NCBI GenBank assembly: GCA_944548615.1
Contig: OX155953.1
Location: 303,001 to 367,000, forward strand
Reading direction: 5' to 3'
DNA: 64,000 nt
From: Micropterix aruncella
Lineage: Eukaryota; Arthropoda; Insecta; Lepidoptera; Micropterigidae
Part shown: one piece after another, positions 31,621 to 43,462 of the stretch
Position numbering within the stretch: the stretch's first letter is position 1
Layout: every line of letters begins with the position of its first letter
Position numbers and translations under genes: made by a program
Notes under the pieces: generated by a model
Told to the model about the DNA's origin: nothing
What the model saw: only the letters and a program-made list of their open reading frames with translations
The model's database searches: none

Positions 31621-32600
31621 AACCAATTTATTTATTTATTTATTTGCAGCTGTTATAAAAAACATATACAAAAAAAAAACAAGAACACACAGATTAAAAA
31701 TTAAAACTATAAATAGACAAAGACTATGAAATAAAGCTACAAACGCTGAAAAATATCCTCAGGGTATCTCTTATCCTGGTTTTCAGGACACACCTATTAA
31801 TTATTGATACATAGGTATATGATTTTTAAAATAAAATAACCAAATCAAATAAATCTTAAAACAAAAAATCCAAATAATCATAATCAAATAAATACACAAA
31901 TCGAAATAATCAAAATCAAGATATTTAACATCAAATGATATTAAAAGAAAATAACATAATTACATAAATTTAATAATCTACATATAATAAATCAAAAATA
32001 ATCAAAATCAAAATATTTAACATTAAATAATCAGGTTACAAAGTAATAAATAAACGAAGACAATAGTAATAATCCAATTGCAATAGTTATTTTAAAATAA
32101 AATCAAATTATGACATCTAAATATCTTCCTTTAATAATAAACTTTTAAAGTGGTCCTTAAATACTGCAATTGATTTCGATCGCAAAGCCATTCCCAACCG
32201 ATTCCATACAACCGCAGAATAATACGAAAAGCTGCACTGGAAATGTGTAGTTTTGTGCTTGGGTATTATAGCAAGTTGTTCACGTGCCCGTGTTGAATGG
32301 ACATGCCGGTTACGGGACCACGTCATAATCGAGTAAAGATATCGCGGCTGTTTATTGCGTACTACCTTGAGTACAAGGGTCGCAAAATGGAGCTGCCTTC
32401 TTTTACTCATATTCAACATGGAAGCTTTCGCAAGGAATGGTGACACATGATGACGTGGAGGAATCCTAAAGCAAATACTTGCGCAGGCATTTTGCAGTCT
32501 CTGAAGTCTCCGCTCAGTCTTCCGATATAGACAGGAATGGCTCACCATTAAAGACACATATGGCCAAATGAGATTTTTTGAAGCCAAGTTTTTTCCTAAC
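31621..32600 (-). mobile_element. LINE (Jockey/CR1-like) 3' part
   Basis: The minus-strand frame encodes an RT C-terminal region: RRLQRLQNACASICFRIPPR, HHVSPFLAKASMLNMSKRRQ, LHFATLVLKVVRN, then FSYYSAVVWNRLG and FKDHFKSLL. A 3' UTR with an (AAAT)n tail follows at about 31626-31645. The coding end is intact for about 170 residues; the RT core is missing. Confidence 0.8.
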
Positions 32601-32605
32601 CTAAC

Positions 32606-32747
32606 GGTAACGGCCCACCTTATTGTCAAACGATAATTACAGACGGCCGGCCTTTTAAACACCACGTGGCAGTACTCAGGCTGTTTACATACAAGTACTG
32701 ACCACGCTCGACGCTGTTTAACTTGGGTGATCTGACGGGAACCAGTG
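32606..32747 (-). repeat. 5S-rRNA-derived SINE, 3' portion (interrupted)
   Basis: On the minus strand from 32747: CACTGGTTCCCGTCAGATCA, then CAAGTTAAACAGCGTCGAGC and GTCAGTACTTG, i.e. 5S rRNA sequence. The same body as at 21362-21545 follows (TGCCACGTG, AGGTGGGCCGTTACCGTTAG). The 5' end of the 5S head continues at 35662-35690 beyond the inserted element. Confidence 0.75.
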
Positions 32748-33172
32748 GGAGTTAATGGGCCCATGCTGGGTTGGCCACGAAGACCTATACTGTTCAGGGT
32801 CGGTCACACTCACGGGTCAACACTCATCCGACAGCCTCCACGCATGAGGTGCGAACCTGGGTAGGACTCTGGCCTTGGTCAGTTTCCCCTAGGAATCAAA
32901 CCTCTGGCGCTCCTGGACGGTCTGCGCACCGTGCGGCGTAAGCCAATCGATTGTGCACTGACTAACAACTTGAGTTGTCAACTACAACGGGCGAGCCCGT
33001 CACCACAGGAAGTTTTAACGATTAGTCGGTCTATCGACCTGCAGTGAGCGTAGAAGACTGGACAAAACAATCCACCGTCTAGCTACGCCACAACCCGTAA
33101 GAGACCAACGCCTTACCGCGAGATAGCCATGAATGCTACCTGGCGGGCGACAATCGCGCCCTTACTACCAAT

Positions 33173-35097
33173 TTATTTATTTTTATTTATTTATTTATTT
33201 ATTTATTTCCATAATTCAAGATACAAATTACAAAGAAAATCCTTATTCTAACAAAAAAAACAGTTTATAATAAGTGTATATATTATACCTAGCTTAGAAA
33301 GGAAATTCATCTTTTGACATGACGGTTTACCACCTCACTAGGTATGAACCTGTGTTGAGGTGGTACTAACATCGATGAATTCTTTTGAGACGAGAGGGCA
33401 AGTCTTATCTAATACTTGAGTATAATTTAAAATTTAAAGTTAAATTTAAAAACATCAATAAAATTATAAACTAAATTAAAATTTATGACAATCTACTAAG
33501 TTATATGGAATAATAATATTTTTTTTTTATATATTTGATATAAACACATATAAATATGTATACCATATATAGATATATATTAATATAATATATATATTAT
33601 ATATACCATATAACATATATTTAGTAATATTATATATAAATTCATACATATAATATGATAGTAGGTATATAAAATAGAGTTATAATATATAAAATATAAA
33701 TAAATATATATCACGATCACACCTGAGACCTTAATAATTTTTCACAGTCTTCCCTAGATTTATTTAAAAGCCAAGTTGCCACCACTCTTCTAAACGTAGC
33801 GTAAGGTACGTCGGTCGTTTGAACGTCCATTGTCAGTATATTGTAAAGCTTTGGAGCTAGAAATGTGTAATGTCTTTGTCCGTACGTCGTGTTCATTTTT
33901 AACTCCCGTTGTCTGTATCGATTTCTAGTGTCATGTCCGTGGTCCCGAAGTTTAATAGTCGCAGTCCTGTCATTCCTCTGGAAGTACATCAAGACCGCTC
34001 TTATGTACAACTGTCGAATGTCCATTACGTTGAAGTCTATGAATAATTGGTCGGATGGGAAACGGAGCGGTCTTCTATTAATAACCCTAATAAGGGCTTT
34101 CTGGGCCTTTATTGCCGGGTCAAGGATTGATTTAGCCGCTCCACCCCATCCTATCTGTCCGTATGTAATGATTGATTGCGCTAGTGCGTAGTAAGTCGTT
34201 TTAAGCATAGAAGGGCTAAGTATATTTCTAATATTTTTAAATATGTAAATTAGTTTTCTAAGTCGTGTCGCAGTCTGGTCAACTTGCTTATGCCATCTCA
34301 GGAAGCCGTCTATCAGGATACCTAAGTATTTTATACATGACGTGCGTTCCAGCGGTTGGCACATGCAGTTTGTCCCATCACAGTTGTGTAAGAGTAGATG
34401 TTTTTCTAGTCCCGGTTGATTCCGCCCATCTATGCTAAAGGTCATGTATTTCGTTTTTTCTATGTTAAGCGTCAGTAGATGTTCATTTAGCCAGTCATGT
34501 GTCTGATTGAGTCCTTTCTTTGCCTTTACAAATACAGACTCCCAGGTGCTACTCTCAAACAAAAGCACTGTGTCATCGGCAAAAGATGCAATAACACCTG
34601 GTATTTCCTGCCTACAAAGGTCATCTATGTAAATCAAAAACAATATTGGTCCTAATGTACTCCCTTGAGGAACGCCGTAGTCAATATTCATCCAGTTACT
34701 TATTATTGTGTCATTTAGTTTCACTCGTTGTGTTCGTCCTGTAATATAACTTCGGAACCAGTCCAGTTCTATGTCTCGTATACCAATCTGCCGTAGTTTG
34801 TCTAATAGTTTTATGTGATGTACTGTGTCAAAGGCTTTGGCCAAATCAAGGAACACTCCAAGGCATTTTCGGTTACTGTCAACATTTTTTGAAATAAATT
34901 TTGTCACTTTTAATATAGCGTCTTGGGTGCCCATGTTTGACCTAAAGCCGTATTGTCCTGCCGATAGTAGTGAATTGGTTTCCAGGTAGTCAGTCAGTTG
35001 TTTCTTTACGTGTCGTTCTATAATTTTGCTAAGTGAGTTAAGTAGAGATATTGGTCTGTAGTTTGTCAATTCCGTTTTATTACCCCCTTTGAAGTGA
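33173..35097 (-). mobile_element. LINE with intact reverse-transcriptase domain, 5'-truncated
   Basis: On the minus strand a 450-residue frame (33717-35069) runs from TNYRPISLLNSLSKI through FLDLAKAFDTVHH, YGVPQGSTLGPILF and the catalytic SFADDTVLLFE to a C-terminal HDTRNRYRQRE...FLAPKLYN region. This is a complete RT with no disabling change visible. The endonuclease domain is absent. A 3' UTR with an ATAT-rich part and an (AAAT)n tail ends at 33173. It sits in the XYZ element between CCTTACTACC and CAATTGTGACC, with CAATT duplicated. Clade probably CR1/Jockey; not resolved by eye. Confidence 0.88.
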
Positions 35098-35330
35098 CAA
35101 TTGTGACCAGATTTCTCCGGTCTCTCATTTGGTTCCGAGTTCGAGGTCGCTTGCGCGGTCCTCTCCCTTACGAAGCGGTGAAACGGTGTACACCGAATCT
35201 ATCGCGGACCAAGGCGTCCTTTGCCCGGCTCTGAATCGGGATCGGATGGACAATGGTCATTTCAAGAGCAGTCGCCGTAAGGTACGCAACCACCCCCGCT
35301 CTATAGGAAACAATACAGTTTCCAGACGAT

Positions 35331-35379
35331 GCGGTGAAACGGTGAATACAGATAGATTCGGTATTCACCGTTTCACCGC
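35331..35379. repeat. 19-bp perfect hairpin in XYZ element
   Basis: GCGGTGAAACGGTGAATAC (35331-35349) and GTATTCACCGTTTCACCGC (35361-35379) are exact inverted copies around an 11-base loop, at the inner edge of the Z / inverted-Z foldback. Confidence 0.95.
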
Positions 35380-35661
35380 TTCGTAAGGGAGAGGACCGCG
35401 CAAGCGACCTCGAACTCGGAACCAATCGAGAGACCGGAGAAATCTGGTCACAATTGGAAGTAAGGGCGCGTGTCGGGCCCGCCAGGTAATCATTACTAAC
35501 TATCTCGCGGTAAGGCGTTGGTCTCTTACGGGTTGTGGCGTAGCTAGACGGCGGATTGTTTTTGTCCAAAGTCTTCTACGCTCACTCCAGGGAGATAGAA
35601 CGACTAATCGTTAAAACTTCCTGTGGTGACGGGCTCGCCCGCTGTAGTCGACAACCCAAGT

Positions 35662-35690
35662 TGACGGGAACCAGTGTCTCAAAGCACTGG
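35662..35690 (-). repeat. 5S-derived SINE, 5' fragment
   Basis: The reverse complement reads GAGACACTGGTTCCCGTCA, the early part of a 5S head. It continues the fragment at 32606-32747 once the XYZ element and one copy of the 15-bp duplication are removed. Confidence 0.65.
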
Positions 35691-35699
35691 CTCAAAAAT

Positions 35700-36910
35700 A
35701 AATGCTATTACAGCGCGAATGACTTTTTAAACGATAATGACAAATAAATAATATAACATATTTTTATTGTAATTCTCCAACATTTTATTTAATTTAAACA
35801 TTTATATTTAATTCTAGCTCTAAATCTGACAAACCGTAGATAGCCTAATAATTCCAGATTGACATTTTAATTTAAAAACAAACTGACATTTGATTTATTT
35901 ATAGTAATGGAAATTTACTAAATTTGTAGATAATAGTTCTAATTATTATTTTGTTAATACCTATGTCTAAAACGTAATATTTTCGAATTTGTTTTCCTTC
36001 CACTGCGTAGTCAACATATTTAATTATAGAAATATACATATTGTACGCCTGACTGGTAAACTGTATAGCACATCTAATAGTACCTATCCATTTTGTACGA
36101 CCTACTTACAGTTCACAATAAAGAATTATTATTAGTGTTTCAACGCGGCTACGGACGCAAAATACAAATGTAAGCCCTGGGATAAACTACATAGCTCTGG
36201 GATAAGCTTAAATTGAATTGAATTGACCTGGAATCTAAATCACATTTTAAATCAGTTAAAACTTTTTTTATTTTATTAATTTCTTGGCACTTATGTCAAA
36301 TTCTAAGTTTCATTCCTCATTTTGCTACAAGTTCTAAGTTTTATTCCTCAACACCTACTGGTATTGATACACACAAATTAAAAAAAACGATGGTTGACAA
36401 ATATACTTTCGACAAATTTATTTTCGAAAGTAAACTTGTCCCAAAATTTAGTTGACTTTTTTGGCTGATCATCATACATCGACTTATAATCTAACTGGTA
36501 TTTCATTATTTATTTTGCTTGAATTGAGTTCTAATCGAGGGATTTTATTTTGCAGGAAGTTTGGCTTTATTTTAGAGGTGGGGGGGGGGGGGGTGGGGAC
36601 GTTTACCGGTGATAAAAGAGCTCTTAAACCTCTTTTTACCTTTTTTTCGTCAGTTACGATACACCCACTCATCTCTATTATTCTCAATTCCGATCGACCC
36701 TCTTATTTGCCACTTAAAAGGCTTTTATTATTATTGTTCTTTATAAAGCTTCATCCGCTTTTAAAGATTTTACAAAAATGACATCAATATGTATATCTAT
36801 ATTATTGAAATTATAATTAGTAGGTACATATAAAAGCTACTTCATTAGGATTATGCGCAATATGGTTAAAACCCCAGGCAAAAATATCACACCTCGGCAA
36901 AAAACTTATA
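35700..36910. other. AT-rich intergenic DNA
   Basis: No supportable gene. Contains a G run at 36580-36593. The open frame across it (36452-36781) has no recognisable protein. Confidence 0.45.
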
Positions 36911-36916
36911 CCGTTG

Positions 36917-38305
36917 AATTATATAGGCCTGGGGTATTCGATTGCTAAATGCTGTACTACGTTTTGGCAGCTAGGATTTTACTATGAAATACAACGTGTA
37001 GATGGCACTCAGTTCCAAACATTGATTAATCCTCTAATTTTCTTTTTCTTTCATCAAACCAGCATCAACCAAATTCCTACACTTGGTTATGTCAAAATTA
37101 ACAAAATTTACAACATAATATTTAAATATAGGGTATATATAAGGTATAAGATAAATTATAAGGTATAAGATATGAACGTTGAACATCCAAGCGCAGATTT
37201 TGTAGTTATATAGAGTAAACAAAATTTTCCACTATTTTCTATAGAAATTCTTACATAATTTCGTCTAATTTTCAAATAGACAATAGTACCTACTAATAAT
37301 TTGAAATCAAACAGAATTATTGGATAATTTCACAAATTATCATACGGGAAAATATTTTAAAGAAAAATACAAATACAAAAAAACAGTAATAATAATAATA
37401 GTCAACAGCCAATAGTCAGAAGAAAACACAATTGTATAATAGTCAACAATAGAAAGAATAAAGACTAAAATAGTCAAGAAAGTCAATAAAGCTGCGAAAA
37501 ATTGATATTGTTAAAATCCCCAGCTATAAATGGGATTTTCAATCAAAATACACTGTACCTTTTTCTTAAAGTGAACCTCCCCAAGGCCCCTGATGTATAA
37601 TGGAAGTTTATTGTAGAATAAGTAAGATTGACAGAGAAAGCTTTTTCGAACCTTACTTAGTCGCACCTTAAAATGACGCACGTTCTCTTTCTTTCGTTTA
37701 TTATGCGAAGGAATATTTGAGTTAGTCGCGATATTTTTTCTCGTATACATCATGTTTTGGTACCTCTATATATGTAGTATATGGCATACAAAGTCATGAT
37801 ACCAGATTCAATGAAATTCTGCTTGCAAGATGTTAGCGATGATATTGAGAACAGATTTCTAATTGCTCTTTTTTGTAAGCAAAATATCCTTATAACATTT
37901 ACCGCTATTCCCCAGAACATGAGGCTATAACTTAATAAGGAATGGAAATAGGCAAAGTCGACTGATTTGGAAGCTTCGAAGCCACATAACAATTTGATTT
38001 TTTTATGGCAAATGTGACGCTTTTTAATTTTTTCAGTATCCCAATAGATGGCGTTCTAAACATGCCTATACGGTATCCTATTTTGGTATGTTATTATAGT
38101 TATCATTGGTTTAAATAATGGGTTTTTATAACCAACCAGTTCTTTATAAAAAAAACTTTCATTATCATTGTTTATTAAGATGGCCAAATAAATTGCTATT
38201 CGTTCCGCCGGCCAATGGTATCAACGCCACCTGCATGTGGACGGTGCAGATGGGTTGCCAAAACGTACTACGGCATTGAGCAATCTAATATCCTATATAA
38301 TCAAT
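36917..38305. mobile_element. TIR element, family M, copy 1 (with nested LINE)
   Basis: The left end (36917-36971) and right end (38252-38305) are inverted repeats of about 50 bp sharing ATTATATAGG, GATTGCT.AATGC and GTACTACGTTTTGGCA. Related ends occur at 43463/44745 and at 63190-63258. The right arm carries GCCACCTGCATGTGGACGG. The middle is occupied by a LINE fragment (37060-38010), so the original element was about 0.4 kb. Superfamily not assigned. Confidence 0.7.
37060..38010 (-). mobile_element. LINE fragment nested in M copy 1
   Basis: The minus-strand frames read CGFEASKSVDFAYFHSLLSY, FWGIAVNVIRIFCLQKRAIR, IESGIMTLYAIY, then VRLSKVRKSFLCQSYLFYNK, GLGEVHFKK and ENPIYSW. These are clear relatives of the C-terminus of the 38747-41050 LINE. 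One frameshift lies at about 37752. The 3' UTR ends near 37060 (ATTCCTACACTTGG on +, also in that LINE). Confidence 0.82.
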
Positions 38306-38746
38306 GCTCATACTAAGATAAGGCGTACTGAAGTCGCCAATTTGACCAGAAATATTCCAGCGCCTGTATGCCATAGTATACTTATGACAGTGGGATTTTT
38401 TTTCTCATTCTTCTTATCCTTCCAACTAAAGGGTATTCGGTTTCAGTGCAAGGTTTCGTATTTATCGATACAGATAGTACTTGGTATCGAATGAAAAGTA
38501 TCGAGTGATTAATTACTCGTATAGTGTGGTATTAATTTCAAATTTCTTTATTAAATCTTAAAATCGATTTTCTTATTAGTGGTAGGCAGCAGAGATCCCG
38601 GCTGGCGGTCCCGCTTCAGGATGTTGGGCCGTCTAGCGGTGGTTATGTAATTTTTACACGAGTTTGACTAATACAGATACCTAGGTTATAATTAGGTACG
38701 ATTCGGACGCAATCTTCATTTACTTGTATTCTGTATAAGCTTGTTA

Positions 38747-41050
38747 TACAATACAATACAATACAATCAACTACTCCAGTAGATAGGCATTCCTACACTT
38801 GGATGCGTCACAAAATTAAATGCTAAAAATTTAATTATTAAAAACATAACTATCGTGATAGTTGTCATCGCTGTAATATTATATTCAATATTACCTATAT
38901 ACAAATAATCAAAATATACTAATGTGATTTAAGAGTCAAGGAGAATAATATATTAAAATAGAAATGCAAATTCTATGTAGAATAATCAAAAAATATATAT
39001 TTTATTGTCAATCCAGCAATAATGCTTTCGTATTTTTTTTAAAAATGAATAGATGTTTAATAAATTATATGAAAATTAGAATGTCAGCTATCATAATACC
39101 GTTATGTTTAAAACTTTACGCATTTCATTAATCATCAACATGGAAAATAGACTCAGAATTTTCAAACTCCCTTATACCATAAATTGGGTTTCTTACCAAA
39201 TTATTTATGATTATCTTTTTAAATTGGACCTCTCCGAGGCTTTTCATTTGCTCTGGAATCTTATTATAGAACGACAAATTTTGATGAATAAAACTGTATC
39301 GCACTTTGCTAAGTCGCTGTCGGTTTATGTGGAGATTGGATTTATTCCTCGTATCGTGATGATGAAAATCACTATTCACCGGAGCTTCTGTTAGGTGTCT
39401 ACGAGCGTACATAATATTTTGGTAGATGTAAGAAGAAAATAGAGTCATTATTCCTGATTTTACAAATAGCGGCTTACAAGAACTTCTCGGTGAGACTCTA
39501 TATAAACTGCGTACCGCTCTTTTCTGGAGGAGAAAAATTCTTTTTGAGTTTGGTGCCATTCCCCAAAACAGTAGGCCATACGTTATTAGAGAGTGGAAAT
39601 ATGCAAAATAGACGGATTTAGCTGCTTCAAAGCCGCATAAACTTCTTATCTTTCTGATGGCGAATATGGCACTGCACAATTTTTTACTGAGATCATTTAA
39701 GTGGTCAGACCATTGCAATTTTTGATCAATTTCTAAACCGAGAAATTTCGTGGAGGAGACATTTTCTAGTTGGTCAGACCCAAAGTATACGTCTATTTCA
39801 TTATAATCAGACGGCCGCAAAGAGAAGCATATTGATTTTGATTTATTTACGTTAAGTGACAATTTATTAACTTGGAACCATATACTAAGCCTATCTATTG
39901 TTTCTTTTATTCTTTGGGCCAAAGTGTCTTTATTTTTATCGCTAAAAAGAAGTGAAGTATCATCGGCGAATAAAATGATTTCATCATCCACGGATTTCAG
40001 GCACTCTGGGATGTCATTAATATAGACGAGGAAGAGAAAAGGTCCAAGTATCGATCCTTGAGGAACACCTTTGCGGATATTCTGTGGCGCGCTCTTGCTA
40101 TTTTCGACTTGCGTAATCTGAGTGCGTTCTTGCAAATAAGATTCCATGAGTTGCAGTTCCTTATTCCTAATGCCGTAGTGTTCCAATTTTTCAAGTAGAA
40201 TTGAGTGGTCTACGCAATCAAAAGCCTTAGAGAGGTCACAGAAAATGCCTACGGTTTTTTTCATATTGTCTAGCCCAAGTAGTGTTTTTTTAATTAGACT
40301 GGCGATTGCATCTTGCGTAGAGAGATTTTTTTGAAATCCAAATTGTTTTTTAGACAGGATTTGGTTTTCAGCAAAGAAATTAACAAGTCGGATAAGAAGT
40401 AATTTTTCAAAAATTTTGCTGAAAACTGGTAAAAGAGATATGGGTCGATAATTATCTCTGTTTTCTGGGCAACCTTTTTTAAATATCGGCACTTCTTTGG
40501 CCATCTTCATTTCGGTGGGAAAGAATCCATGTTCCATGCATCGATTAAAGATAAAAGATAGATTGTGCGAGATTACGGTTACAGAACTCTTTAGGATTTT
40601 GGTGGATATATTCCATAGGTCTGTTGAATTTTTCATTTTAAGTGATTTAGCAACTTTAATTATTTCGGAAGAATTGGTGGGGGAGAATAACAATGAATTT
40701 GGATTTTTTTTACGATAGTCCTCAAGCAGGCCTAAAGCTGAGTGATTTCCCTTATTCTGGCAGCTGGTATTTAAGGGTATAGAGCTGAAATAGTCATTAA
40801 AAAGTTCTGCAACCGTTGTCGCATCATCTATACTACTGCCATTGACGTTGAGGCGTACGCAATGATTACCTGTTTGGTTCCGTGTACATTCTTTTTTAAT
40901 AATATTCCAGGCAGCCTTGACTTTATTATCGGAATTATCTATAGTGTATTTTAAGTATTTCTGCTTAGCAAACCATACAACTTTTTTGTATGTCTTTTTG
41001 TATGTTTTGATGTATTCGAGAACGTTACGACTGACGAACATCAAAGCCCC
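38747..41050 (-). mobile_element. LINE (CR1/Daphne-like) with a long intact RT ORF
   Basis: The minus-strand frame 39128-41062 (644 residues, the first few outside the element) encodes a pre-RT helical part, FKKGCPENRDNYRPISLLPV, GIFCDLSKAFDCVDHS, GVPQGSILGPFLFLVYIND, catalytic LFADDTSLLF, thumb-like GLEIDQKLQWSDH, and a C-terminal HDTRNKSNLHI...FYNKIP region. No stop or frameshift is seen in the RT. The endonuclease is lost by 5' truncation near 41050. The 3' end is a (TTGTA)n tail on the minus strand (38747-38766). A second copy lies at 51559-52892. Confidence 0.9.
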
Positions 41051-41499
41051 CGCCAGTCGCAATATGTATAAACAAAACCACCCCTATCTGAATATACGAC
41101 ACAAATACGGATAACTGGAAGCCAGCATGACGCGGCAACAGTCTGTCCCCGACCTTCCTACCTTAGCGCTTCGTGCGTCAGACGCGAGAAAAGGGATGTT
41201 TATGACCCAGCCTAGAGGGTGAAAAAAGAGACGCCAATAGGATATTAAAACAAAATCCTTTCATCTTACCTTATCTTATGATTGTGCGACTAACCGATAT
41301 GAAATTCGTTTACAATTCGCGTCCATTCCGCACGACAAATTCGAATGACGCAGTGCAGAGGTCAGTTAGCACAATGCCTACTAAGCTATGAGCGTCAGTA
41401 AGGTGATTGCTACCTGTCTATTCCCATACAAAAAACTAGACGGAAAAGGTGATAGACAAAATAATTGCAAAGTCAGTCACCAACTTCGGCGTCTAATGT
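41051..41499. other. non-coding, nothing recognised
   Basis: Single-copy-looking sequence between the LINE 5' truncation point and the XYZ element. Confidence 0.4.
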
Positions 41500-42235
41500 T
41501 GACCACCTTCAGGGTATGAACGGTTATATCGTATTGTAGTTATCCATCGGTATCTAACGGTTTCGTGCAACTTGGGCCTGGTGACCTGTTTGTTATCTTG
41601 AGTCGGCCAAACTGATGGTTCAGCTCCCATCCGGTAGCCTCCTCGAAGAGGGACTAGCATGGAAAGGATTCTGTGAACCCTGGCTGCGGCTGTAAGCCCA
41701 GTCGTGGACAGGTGAGATCGGTCGTTCCAAACTGGGAGAACACCTCGCTGGGCGGTTTGCGCATCGTGCAGAGTTTGCCAATCGACTGTGCACGCCGGCG
41801 AATAACCGAGGATGTCTGGAAACGTGCGTTGTCTAAGCATGATGACCGATGGATGCACCAGGGTTGTCGATGACCTGATGATAGCCACATTTGAAAAGAT
41901 CCTTGACGGGCAAAGGGCGTCACGGCCAGCGATAAATTCGAATTGAATTACCGCTGACATCAGGTAGAGGCTGCGCGACTTCGAATTTGGGAACGGACTG
42001 GATGATGGAATAATCCGTTTGAAACTGGTAGTAAAGGCGTGAGGTTCTCTTTCCAGTGCCTCCCGGTAAGGCGTTGGATTATCATGGGCCTCTTGGCGTA
42101 CCTAGTTAGACGGTGGACTGTGTTGCCCCTAAGTCTCTGCTTTCACTGGGAGAAATGATGATCTGATACCGTTATAACTTCTTAGGGAGGCGGGTTCGGC
42201 CGTAGTAGTTGAAAACTCTCAAGTAGGTAGAGTTC
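41500..42235 (+). mobile_element. XYZ element, diverged apparently full copy
   Basis: The X-like part (41560-41830: GCCTCCTCGAAGAGGGAC, GGTTTGCGCATCGTGCAGAG, CCAATCGACTGTGCACGCC) is followed by loop-, Z- and Y-like parts, all in inverted orientation relative to the 45.2-kb copy (GGGCAAAGGGCGTCACGGCC, GAAACTGGTAGTAAAGGCG, CGGTAAGGCGTTGGA, GTTCGGCCGTAGTAGTTG). About 735 bp. The overlapping frames in both directions are not conserved in other copies, so it appears non-coding. Confidence 0.7.
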
Positions 42236-42426
42236 TCGTAATATTTTTTTGTAAATATGTTATTCCTATACTTGACAATTAAAACTTGCAAACAACGCCA
42301 TCTCTCGGCGGGTATCATTGACGCAGCCGGGTAACGACCATAGATGCACGACGTTATTATAAACCGAATCGAATTGAATACAATTTGACCGCCAGAATAC
42401 TTCATCGTATTATCAATGCTAGGTTC

Positions 42427-42600
42427 GCATTGCAGCCGAAAATAGTACGTATCGCCTTGCCGCCGGGCGCCCGCGCCGTGTCCGTAAATCAGACCGAGGA
42501 CTAGTTCGTTAGCAGTTTATCAGCTGGCCGCCGCTGCCCCCAGAACTCCGTCTATAAATTAATCCACGTCATTATTGGTGCATGACTTCATTAGAAGGTT
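42427..42600. other. CpG-rich patch with TATA-like motif
   Basis: GC-rich DNA (GCCGCCGGGCGCCCGCGCCG at 42459) is followed by GTCTATAAATTAA at 42552. It could be an isolated promoter or first-exon region, but no coding frame follows. Confidence 0.3.
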
Positions 42601-42649
42601 GTACCAGGCGCCATGGATTACTATGAATTATCGAACCTAACCTTTCTAG

Positions 42650-42825
42650 CAGGCACGTATCCAGACTTCAATTTCGGGTGGAGGGGGGGGGGGGGGGCAT
42701 TCATTGAAACAACGCGCGCGGTTCCCACCAAACTTAATTCTGCTCGTACAATAAAACGAAAATACACCGGATTTCCAAGGGTTAAATCCTAATTATCCCC
42801 CCCCCCCCCCCTGGATACGTGCCTG
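42650..42825. mobile_element. small MITE with 15-bp perfect inverted ends
   Basis: CAGGCACGTATCCAG (42650-42664) and CTGGATACGTGCCTG (42811-42825) are exact inverted copies. The interior has a 14-G and a 14-C run. A third, diverged end (CTGGATACGTCCTTG) lies at 42923. The CAGG terminus suggests hAT, but no matching 8-bp duplication was found. Confidence 0.75.
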
Positions 42826-43462
42826 ATGCATTCCCTAAGGGAACCGCGACATTTTTTCTCGACTTTATTTTTTACTCAAAAATAATCGGGGGTGGGGGAC
42901 GCATCCCCTGTGTCCCCACCCCCTGGATACGTCCTTGCTCCCTAAACAAGACCAGGCGTTGCCGGCGTTGTGGTGTATCGCTGCGAACGCTAGGGTTGTC
43001 GTTTCTAACATTTATGTGTAATTTTATTTGTACTACATATTGCATTGTATCGGTGACGGCAATACATAGTATTTGACACAGTACGACGTTTATTTCAAGG
43101 GTCGAATGTGACCTAAACTGTGCGACAAGGGTAAAATGTGGCCTAAAGAATGTGAAACTAAACAAGAAAATAAAAAAAAAAAATTGTCTTCGACTTTTAT
43201 TTTGAAAAAATGATTTTGGATATTAGATTTTTCTCACAGAAGATTATTTTGCAGGATAAATTAAGTTGCAACTTACCATTTCAACTTTTTTGTGAATATT
43301 TTTTTTACTGTGGTAATTTAATTTTTATTCAGACATAAACCTACAATAATGAACGCCAGGGAAAATCAGCATTTTCGGGTGCCGAACCATTAAATGCCGA
43401 GTGCTGAAGCAGAATGGCTTAGTAGTAATTATTGATTATGTCTATGGCGTATTGCTCGCGTA

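Larger units (their letters stand above)
32748..35661. mobile_element. XYZ element inserted into a 5S-derived SINE
   Basis: It lies between direct repeats TGACGGGAACCAGTG (32733-32747 and 35662-35676). Order: X (32748-32975, GGAGTTAATGGGCCCATGC start), Y (about 32978-33150), Z (35098-35190, after the LINE), a loop (35190-35345), inverted Z (35345-35455) and inverted Y (35470-35661). Z and its inverted copy are about 97% identical over about 100 bp. No protein is encoded outside the nested LINE. X, Y and Z recur at 41500-42235, 45238-45965, 51340-51557 and 53845-54090. The function is unknown. The 15-bp duplication is of the length left by target-primed (LINE-type) insertion. Confidence 0.75.

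Noticed and set aside
35129..35569. Open frames of 85 and 133 codons on opposite strands
   Set aside because: They lie in the XYZ foldback, are not conserved between copies and mirror each other because of the inverted repeat.
36580..36593. G-quadruplex regulatory element (G runs here, at 30093, 57674 and 42.7 kb)
   Set aside because: Homopolymer runs in repeats, prone to slippage; no promoter or gene context.
41493..41960. 155-codon minus frame
   Set aside because: Falls on the XYZ element; not open in the sister copies at 51.4 kb or 32.8 kb.
41960..41995. tRNA B-box-like GACTTCGAATTTGG
   Set aside because: No A box at correct spacing and no cloverleaf; part of the Z block.
42427..42600. 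Gene promoter
   Set aside because: CpG-rich patch and TATA-like motif but no downstream coding exon; kept only as an unassigned patch.
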